Source: Parus major
Lineage: Eukaryota; Chordata; Aves; Passeriformes; Paridae
Reading direction: 5' to 3'
DNA length: 64,000 nucleotides
Assembly: GCF_001522545.3 (NCBI RefSeq)
Contig: NC_031768.1
Location: forward strand, 89,154,431 to 89,218,430
Shown here: positions 1 to 13,328 of the stretch, one piece after another
Position numbering within the stretch: position 1 is the stretch's first letter
Layout of the letters: every line of letters begins with the position of its first letter
Made by a program: the position numbers and the translations under genes
Notes under the pieces: model-generated
What the model was told of the DNA's origin: nothing
Seen by the model: the letters and a program-made list of their open reading frames with translations, nothing else
Databases searched by the model: none

Positions 1-3000
1 AAAAATATCTCCAGTTTGTGCTGAATATCTGGTTAGAACAGCTTGCTGAACTCTATCAATTAGCCAGATCTTAATCTATTTAATGTGTTTTATTAAGGCT
101 ATATAATGCTAATGTTTTAATCAAAATGTCAAGCAGTACTAAATCAGATTCATTAGGAAGGTCCAAGTCTATCACATCCATGTGGTTACCTTGATCAAAC
201 AAACCTGTAATCTCATCAAAAATTGAAGTCAGGCCTGCTTGTCAAGTCTTGTTTCCATAAAGCCATGTGGGCTTGCTTTCATTGCATTCCTACCTTTAAT
301 TCCTTATTGATTGAATCACACATAGCATGGCTGCTTTAATTCACATAACATCTCTGTTTTGTCTAGGATTACCAAGGATGCCAGGTCTGTTATTACCTTG
401 GTCATTCTGCTTGGTTCTTGGGATAACATGAGCTTTCCTTTCGCTCTTTGAATATTAGCTGTAAAGAGAGCTGTTAAAAATTAACATAAGAAGGTTGGAA
501 GTCTCCTACTCTTTAAGGATCTTTGGATACTCAGGTGCCATAGAGACTGCTGATTGAAAAACAGCAGTGCCATTCTCATCCTACAGAGGTGTCAATGGAT
601 AGAAAGATAATTCATCATCCTCATGTAATATTAATACATTATCATTTTTCTTTCTCTTCACAAGTACAGGATGGAAATATTTACCATAAAAATGAGATAT
701 TTTATGCATGCTCTGAGACCTGATTTCTTAATGAAGAAGCTGTGCAATGTGTCTGTACAAAACTGAGAATGTAATTTTGTGATAAGAACTCCATTTTGTG
801 CAGTAGGCAAAGTAGAGGTGTAAATTAGCCCATGGGTAGAGTCCTCGATGGGTAAATCACCTCAGCTTGAGGTAATCTGTTCTTGTTGCTGTTGAAAAGG
901 AAGGTCCTGCATCCATTTGAGCTCTTGGGGGTTTTTTGTCCCTTCAGCAATGCATTAATTTGCTAGGAAAGTCAATAGTTTTATTTTGGGTTAATGAGCT
1001 GGATTAGCACTGCACAGAGTCAGACAAGCCCTAGAGCCAATGCAAAGAAAAGTAGAGCCACAGACCTGGACAGAAAGATGAGAGCAGCCTCACTTTTGTT
1101 AAATGTGGTTTGGCTCAGTTACACGCTAAAAATTCATTGTGATGGTGGCCTATTGAGTATTCCAAATACATGCCCTGCTCAGGAAGGGCTGCACATCTCA
1201 GTGAAGAGCTGTCCCAAGCCACCTGAAGAGCAGCTGGGGGAAAAGAGACTGCCCTGTTGCAACAGAGCAATGCGGGTTTTTGCAGAGGGTTCTTCCAAAG
1301 CTCTGGGATTCAACCTAGATATGGTTGCTCTGAAGCAGGGCTTATTTTCTAACAGGTTTTGGGGTCCGAGGTGTTACAGAAGCCACAGAGGAGCTGAAGC
1401 CTCAGTGATAGCACAGAACTAACTTGCTTTTTTACTGTAGCAAGTGTGCAAATCTCTGGGACGTCAAATTGAGATAACTTGGATTCTAGTCAAGACAATG
1501 TGGGGCCTTGCCTGGGAGACACAACTGGTCTAAGAGGCTTGATAAATTCTAGGGTAGTTAATATATGCCATGTACAGAGTTGCCAGAGATTTCTTATCCA
1601 CCTTTATTGTAGTTCTCAGACTGACTTTTTGGTATTCTCTCTGCATCCAACTTGCATTGTATTCTATGCACAGTTTTCTAGTTCTTCCTCTTAATCCCTT
1701 TGCCTAACACTTCATTTTATAGATCCCTGTCTGTCATATAGTTTAGCTTCCCCCTCTTCCCCCTTCAATAAGGATTAGATAAAACTGTCTGGCTTTCCCA
1801 GGTCCTGCTGTGAGCCAGGCTATTTGAACTCCTAATGACCCAGGCTTGCAATCCAGCCTGTGCACATCTGATGTGTCTGAAGATGTAATGGTTCATTAAA
1901 AATTTTTAGTAACTGGCACAGGTTTTCAGAAAGCAGAGTTGTTATTTTCATACTCTGAAGTTTTAATTTCCACCAAGCATATGTCTGACTTTTGATCAAT
2001 ATAAACATTTCTGATTTTTTTTTTTTTTTTTTTTTTTTATGTGGATGTTTTCCATTCTGGACATTTTCATCTTCTCTGGGAGCTGCAAAACAGCAGGAGC
2101 TGATACCTTTTCAAAGTCAGTTGTTAATAGTTTGCAGAACAGCTTTTCAAAAAAAGATATATGAAGATGGAATTGCCACTAGCTTTTCAATACAAGGGAA
2201 TATTGGGGTCCTTGACCAAATATATTCCTTTCCAGGTAACAGATCCACCAAACTGACCAGTCACCCTCCCAAACATGTTTGCAAGAGATCACAGATTTCC
2301 CAGTCATCAAGGATAAGCTTTCAGATAGGGAACTTCAAGCATCAGTTAAGCATGTTAGATAATCTACTGTATTTAAATCCCTTGAGAGGAGAATATCCTT
2401 TATTAAAGCAAAATCAGTAAGAGCTTTAGCAAGTCAGGAAGACTGTAATTCACAGTGAATATTCTTTTTGTTGTCAGCTTTGCTACAAATTTGACGTTTT
2501 ATGCCTTTCTCCATTATTACTCTGAGTGTTTTGCAAATTATCACTGACATTTGAAGTGACAGCCAATGTATTGCAAATTGTTAGCTCACTTTACTAGATT
2601 CTCTCCTAACAAAGGTCTCAGTTAGGACTGGGCTACTTGTCTTGGTTGTTTCAAACCCACATAGTCTTGTAAGTTTGAAACATAATCTTTGAATTAATTT
2701 AAAAGTATAAGGAGTTTGAAAAAAACCCAAAACATTTAATGATTCTGCACTTGCTCTATAGAAAAGCCATCAGCACAGTTTGCAATTTTGGACAGGTTTC
2801 TTCTAATGTTCACAGAAAAGAGACTTCTAGTTGGGGAAAATTTCAGCTGTCCTTCAGTATCCTTCAGTTTAAATTATAGGGTAAAAATGTCCATTCACTC
2901 AAACTGGTTTGATGAATCATAGGAAACAAAAATATAATGCATCAGTTCACAGAACATGAGATACTACATTTCTGGCCTATTTGTGAAAAACCTTCATAGA

Positions 3001-5881
3001 AAAGTCTTGGAACAAGAGCAGGTGACTGCATTTCATATGGACGGCCCTTAATAGTGTAGATATTTGGATTAATAAATAGTTGGAAAGATCAAAGTAGAGA
3101 GAGAGAAGAAAAGCAAAGGTAAAATGGAGCCCACATTCCAGTAGTTCAATCCTTTTCTTATTAAGAGCACTCAGTTTTATGTCTGCACCTTTCATTTTTA
3201 AGTATTGATATATTCTGCAAATTGCTGTTGACCTGCAAGACCAATACCCTTGTCTCTTTTTGACTAAACAATTCTTCACTAATAAACAGCTTAACCAGAA
3301 GACTCCAGGGAACAAATGCTACCTGCAGTCTGACTTTCAACCCTCTTTTGAAGTTTATGAGAAAAACCCTTGCTGCTACTCTATAGAATCTCCCCCATCT
3401 CCCAAACCATCCCCCAAACCTGGACCACATCCTGACCACAGCCAGGTCCTTCAGCACAGGACTGCAAACCACCTAATCAACTGTCTTAGAATTAATGTCA
3501 TGTTGAGCTATTCCATGGGTGAATCTAATCACTGAAATGGCTCTTATGTCTTCCTTTTCCCCCCTTTAATCTTAATTTAAGAGCAAAGTGAAGGCAGATC
3601 CAACCATTCTGTCTCCTCAGCAAGTATTCTATGAAATATTCCATCCTAGTCTCGATACTTTGTTGAAAGGAAGTCTGGCAGAAATGTTAGCAGTGAAAAC
3701 CCAATCAGTCCTAAAAGTTTAAAAAATGTTTCTTCATGCCAGAAATGACATCTGTATTATTCCACAGCCCTTGTTCTGTCTCACAGTCAGGGATTTTCTT
3801 TATGCCACTGTGATATATCAAATAGGAATTTGGTGTATAGTGCCTGGATTGGATTGGATTGAGTTGTCTCAGGGCTTGGCATCCTTGCTGTCCCATCTAC
3901 ATCCTTCAGGTAGTGGGTATTTGCAGAGTGCTTTTCCAACTAAGAAGTTAGTGCAGTGCTGATCTGCAACACAATGCTGAACACAAAGTCTTATCCCTCT
4001 GCAATCCTATTAATGGCCATTTCTTCAGACCTGGAGGAAATGAGAATCCACCTCAGGACAGATCTGAGTTTAATTCCTCAGTGTATAATCAGTATTTGAA
4101 ATGACAGGAATAATTTTTTTTCCAGTTCAGAAGCTCAAAATAATGTTAATATATTTCAAATATATTGAAGTAAATATCCAAATGTAAATTCGGAAAGGAA
4201 AAAGAAGGAAATGTCTGCTTTGAAAATATCATAATTATTTTTTCCAAATGTTGCTAGCATTTTATTTCTACTAGAATTGTCTTCTAAACCTGACATACTT
4301 CAGTCTTACCGTTGACTCAACCTAGCCCAAAATAGCTGTCACTGACTTCCACTTCTGTCTTTTGTAGATGTTTGATTCACTTGTCGGTGGAGAATTAGGC
4401 ACAGCTTTCATACATCTCAAGTTCTGTGTGATGACCATTGAATTAAAGCAGTTTCCCAAGAAACTGCAGGAGGAGTTTTCTAAAATATTTGGTAGAGACC
4501 ATGGTCTCCCATTGCAAGTCTCAAGTCTCTCGCAGGCAGACCCACCACCTGTAGGTGGAATACACCAGACTGATGTGCTTGCTTATCCCATCTGTGTCAT
4601 CAAGCCATGCTTTATTACCCAAATTCGGGCAAAGAATTAAAAAATAATTCTGTCTATTGTTCTACTAAGTGACTAGCAAATAATTGCGTAGCCCACTCAT
4701 GTACGTCACATCATGTTCATCTCTATCCACAAGGAAAATCACTTTTAATCTTTGGCTCCAGCATTAGGGAAGTGTTCAAAGTGATAAATCATATGGAGCA
4801 TTTTGATAGCTTCTCCCTAATAGAATTCAGTTTTCTGTATTTTTGAGAATTATTTTCTCATCTCTGTAAAATAAATAAGACTATAAATCCTGGTCTAAAG
4901 GATAACACCAGGAATCTGGCAGTTATTAAATAATATGCAGCCAAAATGACGTATTGTACCTCTGATTCATTTGTCACATATTTTAGTCATTCGTTTCACC
5001 TGTTGGCAGGTTTGAAGGTGAATAGGTATAACAGATACAAACAGTAATTTATTTGCTATTTAAGTTTGCTTAGTAGTGCCTGGGCTGTAGGAATTTGGGT
5101 GATTCATCAAAGGCTCTTGTCCTCCAGACAGCACAGACTCTGTTTCATTACAAGCCCAGCGTTTTTTGAAAAAGCAGGAGGAGGCATGTCTAAGCTTTCC
5201 ATTCTTGGTTAACATTAACAGAACATCTCAGCCCTTGCTTTGCATCTACCATGTGCTCACAGACAAGTTGTAAAACCAAAGTTCTCACTCATTTTGAATA
5301 TTAAGATCCCCAGACATTTTATGGATTGTGTGCCTTCTGAAATGCTCAGTTTTGATCAGGTGCGCGTTCACATCCTATTCATCACTCGGCAACATAACCT
5401 ATGGAGGATGATTGGCATTCATACTAGAAATGCCTTATGCTTTCCTACCACTATGAATTATTGCTTTCATCTCTGAATTTACATACACTGATGCTTGGAC
5501 AGATTCTAGACACATTTGGAAGGAAATGTGTTTCGAGTGACTGATGGAACAAAGAATGTTTCTACTTCTCATCAGACTATTCTTTAAAATATATCACTGA
5601 CTTAGTATTTTGATCACTGCATTTTAGTTTAGGCTCACCAAAACTCATTCTGTCAAGGTGGGTTTTTCTTTCCAAAGATGTGTACTAAGATCTAATTGGT
5701 TCTGCATCTTCAGTGTTTTAAGGTTTTCCTATTTTGATGCTGCTGATGCCACTGTGCATATTTAGAAGAAAAAAAGGCTTTAGTTCTTTACAAAGGAACT
5801 AAAAAAGGGTATAGTTCCTCTCATCCTCTCTGCTCACATAGCTGGGATTTGACTTCTCTGCATAAGAAATGGTTTTGTTTC
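1..5881. other. Intergenic, no gene recognised
   Basis: AT-rich non-coding sequence. The longest open frames are about 140 codons, show no family resemblance, and lack splice signals in a matching frame. It holds a 24-base T run (2015-2038), a short GGATT triplication near 3846-3860 and a small inverted repeat near 5779-5803. The stretch at about 4850-4880 looks a little like the 3' part of a MIR-type SINE, but too little is left to call it. Confidence 0.6.
2015..2038 (+). repeat. Poly(T) run, 24 bases
   Basis: An uninterrupted run of 24 T. Read on the minus strand it is a poly(A) tract. No LINE or processed-gene body was recognised next to it, so it may be a simple homopolymer rather than a retroposon tail. 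Confidence 0.9.
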
Positions 5882-5886
5882 AGTGT
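5882..5886. repeat. Left target-site duplication of solo LTR (AGTGT)
   Basis: The five bases AGTGT stand directly before the TGCATT start of the LTR and recur directly after its terminal CA at 6949-6953. A 5-bp duplication suits ERVL (class III) integrases; ERVK elements usually leave 6 bp. Confidence 0.8.
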
Positions 5887-6948
5887 TGCATTAGGGTTGT
5901 GTGACAAGATTTTGGTAACAGTGTGGGGACTACAGGAGCAGCTTCTTTGAGAAGCTGCCAGAAACTTCCCCCATGTCTGACAGAGCCAAAGTCACTTGGC
6001 TTCAAGATGGACTTGCCATTGACCAAGGCTGAGCCCTCCAGGCCTCTGTGATAACTTATTTTAAAAGGGAAAAAAATGATTGGGGAGAAGTAATTGTGGC
6101 CAGAGAAGAGATGAGAATGAGAATATGTGAGAGGAACAATTCAGCAGACACCAAGGTCAGTGAAGAGGGAAGGGCAGGAGGTGCTTTACATGCCAGAGCA
6201 CAGATTGCCCTGTAGCTTGTGGTAAAGACCCTGGTGATTTGTGCTGTCCCCCTGCAGTCCATGGAGGTCCACGGTATAGCAGAAATCCACCTGCAGGCCA
6301 TGGAGGTAGCTGACTGCCTGAAGGAGGCTGTGACCCCATGGGAAACCCACACTGGGGCAGAGTCCTGGCAGGACCTGTGGGCCTGTGGGGAGAGGAACCC
6401 ATGCTGGAGAAGGTTTGCTGGTGGGACTTGTGACCCTGCAGGGGACTCACACTGGAGCAGTTTGTGAAGAACTGTAACCCGTGGGAAGGAGTCATACTGG
6501 AGAAATTTATGGAGAACTGTCTCCTGCGGGAGGGACCCAGCACTGGAAAAAGGGAAGGACTCCTCTCCCTGAGGAGAAAGCAGCAGCAAAAACAACACAT
6601 GATCATAACCTCCATTCCCTTCTCCCTGTGCTGCTAGGTGGGGAGGAGGTAGAGATTTGGGAATAAAATTAAGCCTGGGAAGGAGGAAGGGGTGGGGAGA
6701 AAGTGTTTTTAAGATTTGTTTTACTTCTCATTATCCTGCTCTGACTTGATTGGTAATAAATTCAGTTAATTTCTCCAAATCGAGCCTCTTTTGCCCATGA
6801 CTGTAATCAGTGAGTGATCTCTCCACATCCTTATCTTAACTCACGAGCTTTCATTATATTTGCTCTCCCCTGCTCTCTCCAGTTGAAGAGGGGAGTGATA
6901 GAGCAGCTTTCATGGGCACTGGCATCCAGCCAGGGTCAAAACACCACA
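5887..6948 (+). mobile_element. Solo LTR of an endogenous retrovirus, ERVL-type, 1,062 bp
   Basis: The element begins TGCATTAGGG and ends ACACCACA, giving the TG...CA termini of an LTR, and is bracketed by a perfect AGTGT duplication. Two AATAAA polyadenylation signals are visible (6662-6667 and 6755-6760), followed by a pyrimidine-rich stretch, which sets the + orientation. The middle (about 6330-6560) is built from degenerate repeats of a motif like CCCACACTGGAGCAG, spaced about 40-60 bp. No gag, pol or env sequence flanks it, so the internal part was lost by LTR-LTR recombination. I recall very similar LTRs in songbird genomes; the exact family name (TguLTR/ERVL group) is from memory and unverified. 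The antisense strand has a 180-codon open frame (6056-6598) produced by the internal repeats; I do not regard it as a gene. Confidence 0.85.
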
Positions 6949-6953
6949 AGTGT
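6949..6953. repeat. Right target-site duplication of solo LTR (AGTGT)
   Basis: Exact copy of the pentamer at 5882-5886, immediately after the terminal CA of the LTR. Confidence 0.8.
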
Positions 6954-9900
6954 TAAATTGCACATTTTTCTGTCTCTGTAGTTTGTTCTGTCTCTGTTAC
7001 ACCGAAGGACGCTGCAGATGCAGGCAAACACTATTCTGTACACCAATGACAGGACTTAACACATCAACATTTACCTGCTCACATGTGTGGAGTTCCTGGA
7101 AGCTGCAGGAAGTATCTTCTCTCTTCACCAACTCATATTCATCTGCTGCCCTGTAGAGTTTCAGAAGATCTTCCCACTCCCTTGATTTTGCTTCTGGTGT
7201 GAATACATAAAAGCTTGAACTCTGGATACCTGTTGTATTTGACAGGCTAATTGACCCATTTTAATTAATTGTCTTTGGCTCACACATAAGAGATCACCTT
7301 TCCCATAAGTAGCTTAAGGAATCCACTCATTAATCTTCTTAAGCAGCTATTCTGTTCTCACTTCCTCTAAGGCATTTGCTCACACAGCCTCCACACTAGA
7401 CTCATCCAGCAAGGAAATCCCCAAAGGCTCTTCATTGAGCTCTGGGAGAACCCTACCTCACAAAATCATTCCTGGAAGAAAGGGGTCATTATATTTTAGT
7501 TAGATGCTCTTTTACCTTGGGAAAGGTAGCCAAATTAAGCTGACTCAACTTGATTTTTAAGTTTTTCCAACTTCTAGGAGCAATTACACAATTACACCTG
7601 GAGGTAGATAAGGCCTCTAAAACAATCTTTCTGATACTACATTAAAATCACCTCTGAATACAAGACACTGTATTTTTAACCTCTTGCTATCATACTGAGA
7701 TGAAAAAATTGCATTAATTTTAAGTAAGCTTTGACAATTTCAAGACTAAAAACGTACTGAATCTCCATTTTGCCTGGTGTAACCTCCAGATACAGAATTC
7801 ATGAAGCAAGAAGCTCTTGTGCTTTTTTTTTTTCTGGCTGCATCACAAATGTTTTTGGAAAGGTCTTCTTTGGGCCACCTTTTCTTCTTCTGCCACACAA
7901 CTTGCTCTGGCTTGTAAGTAAAAAGATACTACTTTGGTAATAATGTAATAAAATCTCTGTTCTCACTGGTGTTGTAGAAACAGGAGCTGACAAACTGACT
8001 GCATTTGACTGATGGAGAGTCAATGAACAGGACAGGGTGGATTTTAGAATATGCAATGCAAGGCAGCAAGGCTTAAAAGATGGGTTGAGAGACTTGGGGA
8101 AAAAGCTGATTCAGACTACATACTGATATTAGGACAAGGCCATAGGTTTTAAACATTCTTAGGGAGAGGAGGGACTAACAGAGAAGAAGAAAAAAACGTA
8201 AGGTTGGGGAGAATGGGAAAAATCAAAATCAGCTTTCTGAATAGAAGCTGACAGCTATTTAGCCCTAAAATTATGTCAGGTGAAAGCTGAGATGTTAGTT
8301 TGGACAGGAGAGTGACACCAGTCAGTACTGTGTTTGTCAGGATGCTTGTTGAATCTGTGTGGATGAAATACCCTCAGGGAATGTGCAGAGGGAAAAAGGG
8401 TTTTAGGGCCAAGCATATGGAACCACCACAAAATATTTCAGACATAAAAGCCACTTTGAAGGGTTGGAAAGTTTACAGCATCCTAACCAAATGTGGTTGA
8501 TCAGAAGTACAGAAATCAGGATATTGTGCCATCTTTGGAGACAGCACATGCTGAATTGTATTTGGAGGTGTACAGTGGATTGTCAGGAGGATAAGGCTCT
8601 ATGTCCTTCCCAATGGTGAGTGCAGAGGAGTCCTTAGCACATCTGTGTCCATCTCTGTGGGGCAGCAAGCTTAGTACAGAGCTGGTTTGGTATTATTTAT
8701 GGGAGTGGCACCAGGCCAACTACTCAGATTTTCAATCAATCTTCCCTTTTCTTTATAGAGGAAAAGAACCCCAAACAACCAGACTACTGTTCTGAGTGCC
8801 TCAAAGTTGTCATGGGCCACCATTCAGTTGGGCTCCGTATTGGTGAGAACAGGTCAGTCTTGGCCTGACTTCCTCTGCCCTTTCACCAGCCATCTCTCCC
8901 TTGCCTTGTGCTCCCTCCCTTGTACCAAAACTTGTGAGGTCACATGTGTAAGTCAGATCAGCATGTTGAAACTGTTTACTTTTTGGCAATATCAGTTTTC
9001 TGCCAGATCAGGTTGTTTACTCAGCTCACCTGCTGTTGCAGAACCTCTAAATCTTAAAGCTCACGCTCTTAAAGAAGAGTTGTGGGAGGATGTGGCCGGG
9101 GCTGAGAAGGTACCCCCTTTCTGTAGCACTGGGCAAGGCACAAGAAAAAGCATCACTGGAGCTGGTCTCCCTGTCATTAGGGTGGAGAGAAAATGTCCCT
9201 GTGAAAATGAAGCAGGCTGTGCTTTAAACCTGAGTCACCACAGTGCAAAGCTCAAGTTTTCTATTGCATTTACATGTATTAACAGTAAAACTACTAATTG
9301 CCTTGTCTTGGTGGGTTTTGTTTTTTAGCACATTCTTCTTCATCTTGTACTAAACAAACACTGTTCCAATTCCTTTCCATAGGCAGACTTTACATTGAGG
9401 TCTACATGTAGACACTTTTGTGGATACAAAATGTGAGGAATCATTTTTAACCTCTGAGATGAACAGATATACTCAGTGGTATTTTGTGACCACCTTTAGC
9501 TCAGTTTTTCAATAAATACATCAAAAAATCCAAGTGCTCTGAGTAGGGTACATTTCTTGACTTTAAGACCAGTCAGTAGGTGGGAGGTGGGACAGATCTG
9601 TCCGTGTGACCTGGGGAATAATAGATAAGAGTATTTTGACACTGCATGTTTCTCTCTCATGTACTGTGCTTGCCTCCTCTCACCTTGATTATAAAGTTTT
9701 TTAAAAAATCCGATTCTTCACCACCTACACGCATGCTATTAAAATCATGATGTGTATTAACAAAAAACCTTTCCCAGCTGGATGGGAAATTGCTGATAGT
9801 GTTGCTATCAACAGAAGCCAGCTCTTCATTGTGCAGCCATCAACCATGAGGCCATAAAACCAAAGCCTGCCGGGTTTTACAGTCTCAGAAATTGTTAGTT

Positions 9901-12849
9901 TCTCATCCACTCCTCCATCTTTCCTTTGTTTTTTTTGTTTCGCCTCCTCTCTCCCTGGATAAATATAAACTGCCAAGATCATGGGTAGCACTGACAAAGC
10001 ACGATGGAGAGCTGACCAAATTACTCTGTCTCGTGTTCCATTATTTTTGGGAATGAGGTGGGAAGGAGCAAGAGGATAACGCAGGCAGACCTGCATTCTG
10101 GGCCCTAGCTCCAGAGCAGCTGTGATTACTGATGCTCCTCCTGCCCCTCCCTCCCTGGAAAACAGTTACAGATGGAGATGATTCTTAGGGCTAAGCTGTT
10201 TTCCGGAGAGTAACAAACTCCATTTAACAAGGAGCAGTTCTGAAAAATGTCACTTGGACCACAGTATCTTTCAAATTCCAGGAAACTCAAAGCTCAGTTC
10301 AAACTTCAGTGCTTTCCTGCTCTCATAAGGCAGCACTTGACATCTTTGGTCATACATTTTTACTAGGGTTAGGAGGTGATATCACAACTTAGGGCCTCTT
10401 GCCAATCTGAAGTAGCTATGCTTTATCAGTGGGAAAGAAACCAGTTTACTTTACATCTTAGTAACTTAGTCCCTCATTAGCTCCTATGATTTTTCTCTGA
10501 GATTTCTTTGAGACTTGCAATAGAAAATACTGGACAAGTGAAATAGTCTCTAGGAGGATTTTCTCTGGAATTCAGTCAGTGACAGCTACTTCTTCATTGT
10601 GCTTTCTTTTTGGTGTGAAATTCAGTTGTTGAATATCACATACCTACTTAGGCTGATAACTAACAGCTGTAGCCCTGAATGACTCCACATTTGCTGGCAG
10701 GATGGCTCCATTCTCAGTAGTCCTTATTTCTGCTGCTGTCTGTGAAACACTACGAAACATGAATGATTGACATGTGGATTAAGTACAGTTTCTAGATAAA
10801 TTGTAGGTAATTAATTCCCACACCAAAAAGAAACATGTCAAAAACCGTTAATGTATAAATAGAAAACACGTATCTTAGTCAAAACAGAACCCACAGCTGC
10901 TAACAAAAGTAATTCTATTGTTGCTGTGTTCTGAGCCCAAAGGGGACTAAAGCAAGTAATTAATGAGACATCTCCTTGTGTCTGGGTGTCCTTTTCAGCA
11001 GTTACTGAATATTTCCTCTGCTTTCATATATCTTCTCCCACCAGTTTAACATGAAATAACAATTTTCACTTTGTAATTAAGACCTGTCTTGCAAGCATAA
11101 CAGAGTCTCATCTTCTGCACAGCTGTGGGACCTGTATCACACCTCCTCTCCTCAAAAGGAGCTCATCTGAAACATGCAAGGTGAGTCACTATCTAGGCAA
11201 ACAGAGCTGGGGCTGGAGAATTAAATGCCTCCACTAACTTTTATGGTGTGTACCCAGCTTTGTGTGTAAAAACAGCTTTGCCTACAGCACAGGGCTTTTG
11301 TTTTAACCACATTATACTGAGAGAGAAGGAAAGAAAAGGAAAGAAGGAAATGGTTTTGTCCCTAGGCTCTGGAAGCTCCTTGGGGAGTTGAGAGGATGCC
11401 CAGGGTAAGCATGTAGACAAGCTCCACTACAAGACTTGGCTTGGAAAAGACAGTAAGTATGTCTTAGGGTGGATAGCCTTTAGCAGTGTAGGTGTAGCTG
11501 TGATAAATGGGTATTTCTCCACTAAGCATCATCAGTGAAAGAGTTAACAAGTTCCTAAGAGCTGAGGTACCAAAGCCCAGTAGTAATTTGTTTTCATTGT
11601 CAACTTTGCTTCAGGCTTTCAGAAGCTTCTCGTTCTGAATTTGTTTCAGAACGAGAAGCCAGTGTTTTGTGTTCAGCTTGTGTTCAGTTTTTCTGCAGTG
11701 ACCAATGTAAAAAGCTAATTTTAAAACAAAGATGAAAAAATTCTGTCATGTTTACAGTGCTTATCCTGACCTGTAAGATATCCTGGTTGAGTTTTATCTT
11801 TAAATTTATTTAAGTTATTTGTCCCTTGGAATTTTTTTCTTTCCTCTTCCATTCTACTCTCTTCCTTTGCAAGGTGGTAGCTGATGGTCACCTCCATCCT
11901 AAACTGAAACTGTAGTGGATATCTTGACATTGTATAGCAGCTGCTACTATGTAAGTGAAAGAACAGACAATTTTTGCCATATACTCACAGGTATCAGGAG
12001 AACACAGACTTTTCTCTACTTCACCAGTTCAGTTAAATCTGTGCCTTCTGGTGTGGCTCATCACTTTTGGCTTTGTCCTCCTTCTGAGTCTGGCAACACC
12101 TTTTTAAAATTTGACATCACTGGTGCTCCTTCAGTCAGGTATCACACATCACCTGTGCACCTTTACAAATGTTCTGACTTGGTCTTTGCTGTGAAGTCAC
12201 CTTATAGTCACCAGGCCAGCCTTGGGAGGTACAAGGCTCATCCAGGGCCTGGTCTGATTCTGGAGAATGGGGGCTTCCTGACAATGATTTGGAGGCTGGT
12301 AGGCAGAGCTCTCTTCCCTTTTTTAATACTTTTGCATCCCTGTCCTCAGTCCAGAAAGTTACTGCATAGCTGTGCTTCCCACTCTCTAAAGCCTCTGTGT
12401 ATGTTCCCCGTGCCCTGCAATGGGCACAGCCACAGCAATGATATATTATTAGTTAGGAGTTGTTCTGCTTGGGAATAAAGCAGAAAAACACAGCATGTGA
12501 AACCATAGCACGAGTAAACAAAACTGTAATTTGTGAAAATGTGGCTAATTAGAAATGGCCAATTCCATTTTCCCTCATGAAGGGAACCAAGGTCCAATTC
12601 TTCTAAGCTCTATAGTCAAAAGACTTACTCATATCAGCATTAAGAAAGTTTTACACTGAGTGCTGGGGTTTTTTTAACAAACAAAATAGGCCCAGAGTTG
12701 CTGATTCTTGCATTCTTTTATCTTGTTTCTATCCATTTGGCTTATGTACATTTTGAATTGTGCTGATCAAAACATGCTTCAATACTCTCCAGCTACATTA
12801 CTTGTTTGTAGTCATGACACCTATTAATCCCAATATCCATCTGATAATA
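6954..12849. other. Intergenic, no gene recognised
   Basis: Non-coding sequence with several chance open frames, including one of 173 codons (8807-9328) and most of one of 187 codons (11915-12478). Neither resembles a known family, and neither shows exon borders. A purine-rich low-complexity patch lies near 11320-11350, and a perfect stem-loop at 11625-11659 is listed separately. Confidence 0.55.
11625..11659. repeat. Perfect 15-bp inverted repeat with 5-nt loop
   Basis: The arm at 11625-11639 (GCTTCTCGTTCTGAA) is exactly the reverse complement of 11645-11659, with the loop TTTGT between. Pairing stops outside the arms. This is shorter than a typical microRNA precursor, so the function, if any, is unknown. 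Confidence 0.9.
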
Positions 12850-13070
12850 CATTTTGTGCATTTGTGCCAGCCTCATCTAGCAATTCCCCCTTGACTATGT
12901 TCTCATTAACCCTAGGACTCTTTTCTGTGATATTTTCATTTCTCTGTACTCATGTTTATTCATCCTTTCCTTTATTTGCTGGGGTTGAACTTCAATTAAT
13001 TGATTTCAGCTCATTCTTCTAGCTTGCACTTTGTGTATTCTCACCTTCCAGAGAGAGCTATGTACATGCT
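12850..13070 (-). mobile_element. Ancient CR1/L3-like LINE fragment (pol 3' region)
   Basis: Read on the + strand, the stretch TTGAACTTCAATTAATTGAT (about 12986-13005) and the bases after it follow the antisense of the CR1/L3 reverse-transcriptase region, which I remember as a conserved run of the form TGAACTTCATnTTGTTGATTTCAG. The phrase TTTTGTGCATTTG upstream also fits. The fragment is strongly diverged and truncated at both ends, so the borders are approximate. The family is judged by eye only. Confidence 0.45.
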
Positions 13071-13328
13071 TCCCTCTTTCTATTCTGCAGGTATGGGCAG
13101 GCTCTCAAGCTGAGAGGGGTTGCTCGGGTATGACAGGACACCTCCTTGATTAATTCTCCACCACTAACACTTATCCTGGGTGTCTGGCTGTTTTTCATCA
13201 GGCTTTTTTACAAGGCAGAGGTAACATCAGTTGACACTCCTGTAGCAGAGACTTGTTTGCAATTTCGCAAAGAAATAGCTTCTCTTGTTTCCTTGTCATT
13301 CAACATAAAGATAAGAGAGGACTCGTAA

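Noticed and set aside
6056..6615. Overlapping minus-strand frames of 180 and 152 codons
   Set aside because: They lie wholly within the solo LTR, antisense to it, and are explained by its internal repeats.
11915..12478. An open frame of 187 codons on the + strand, the longest in the window
   Set aside because: No signal peptide, domain or repeat of a known family, and composition like the surrounding non-coding DNA. One frame of this size is not surprising in 64 kb read in six frames.
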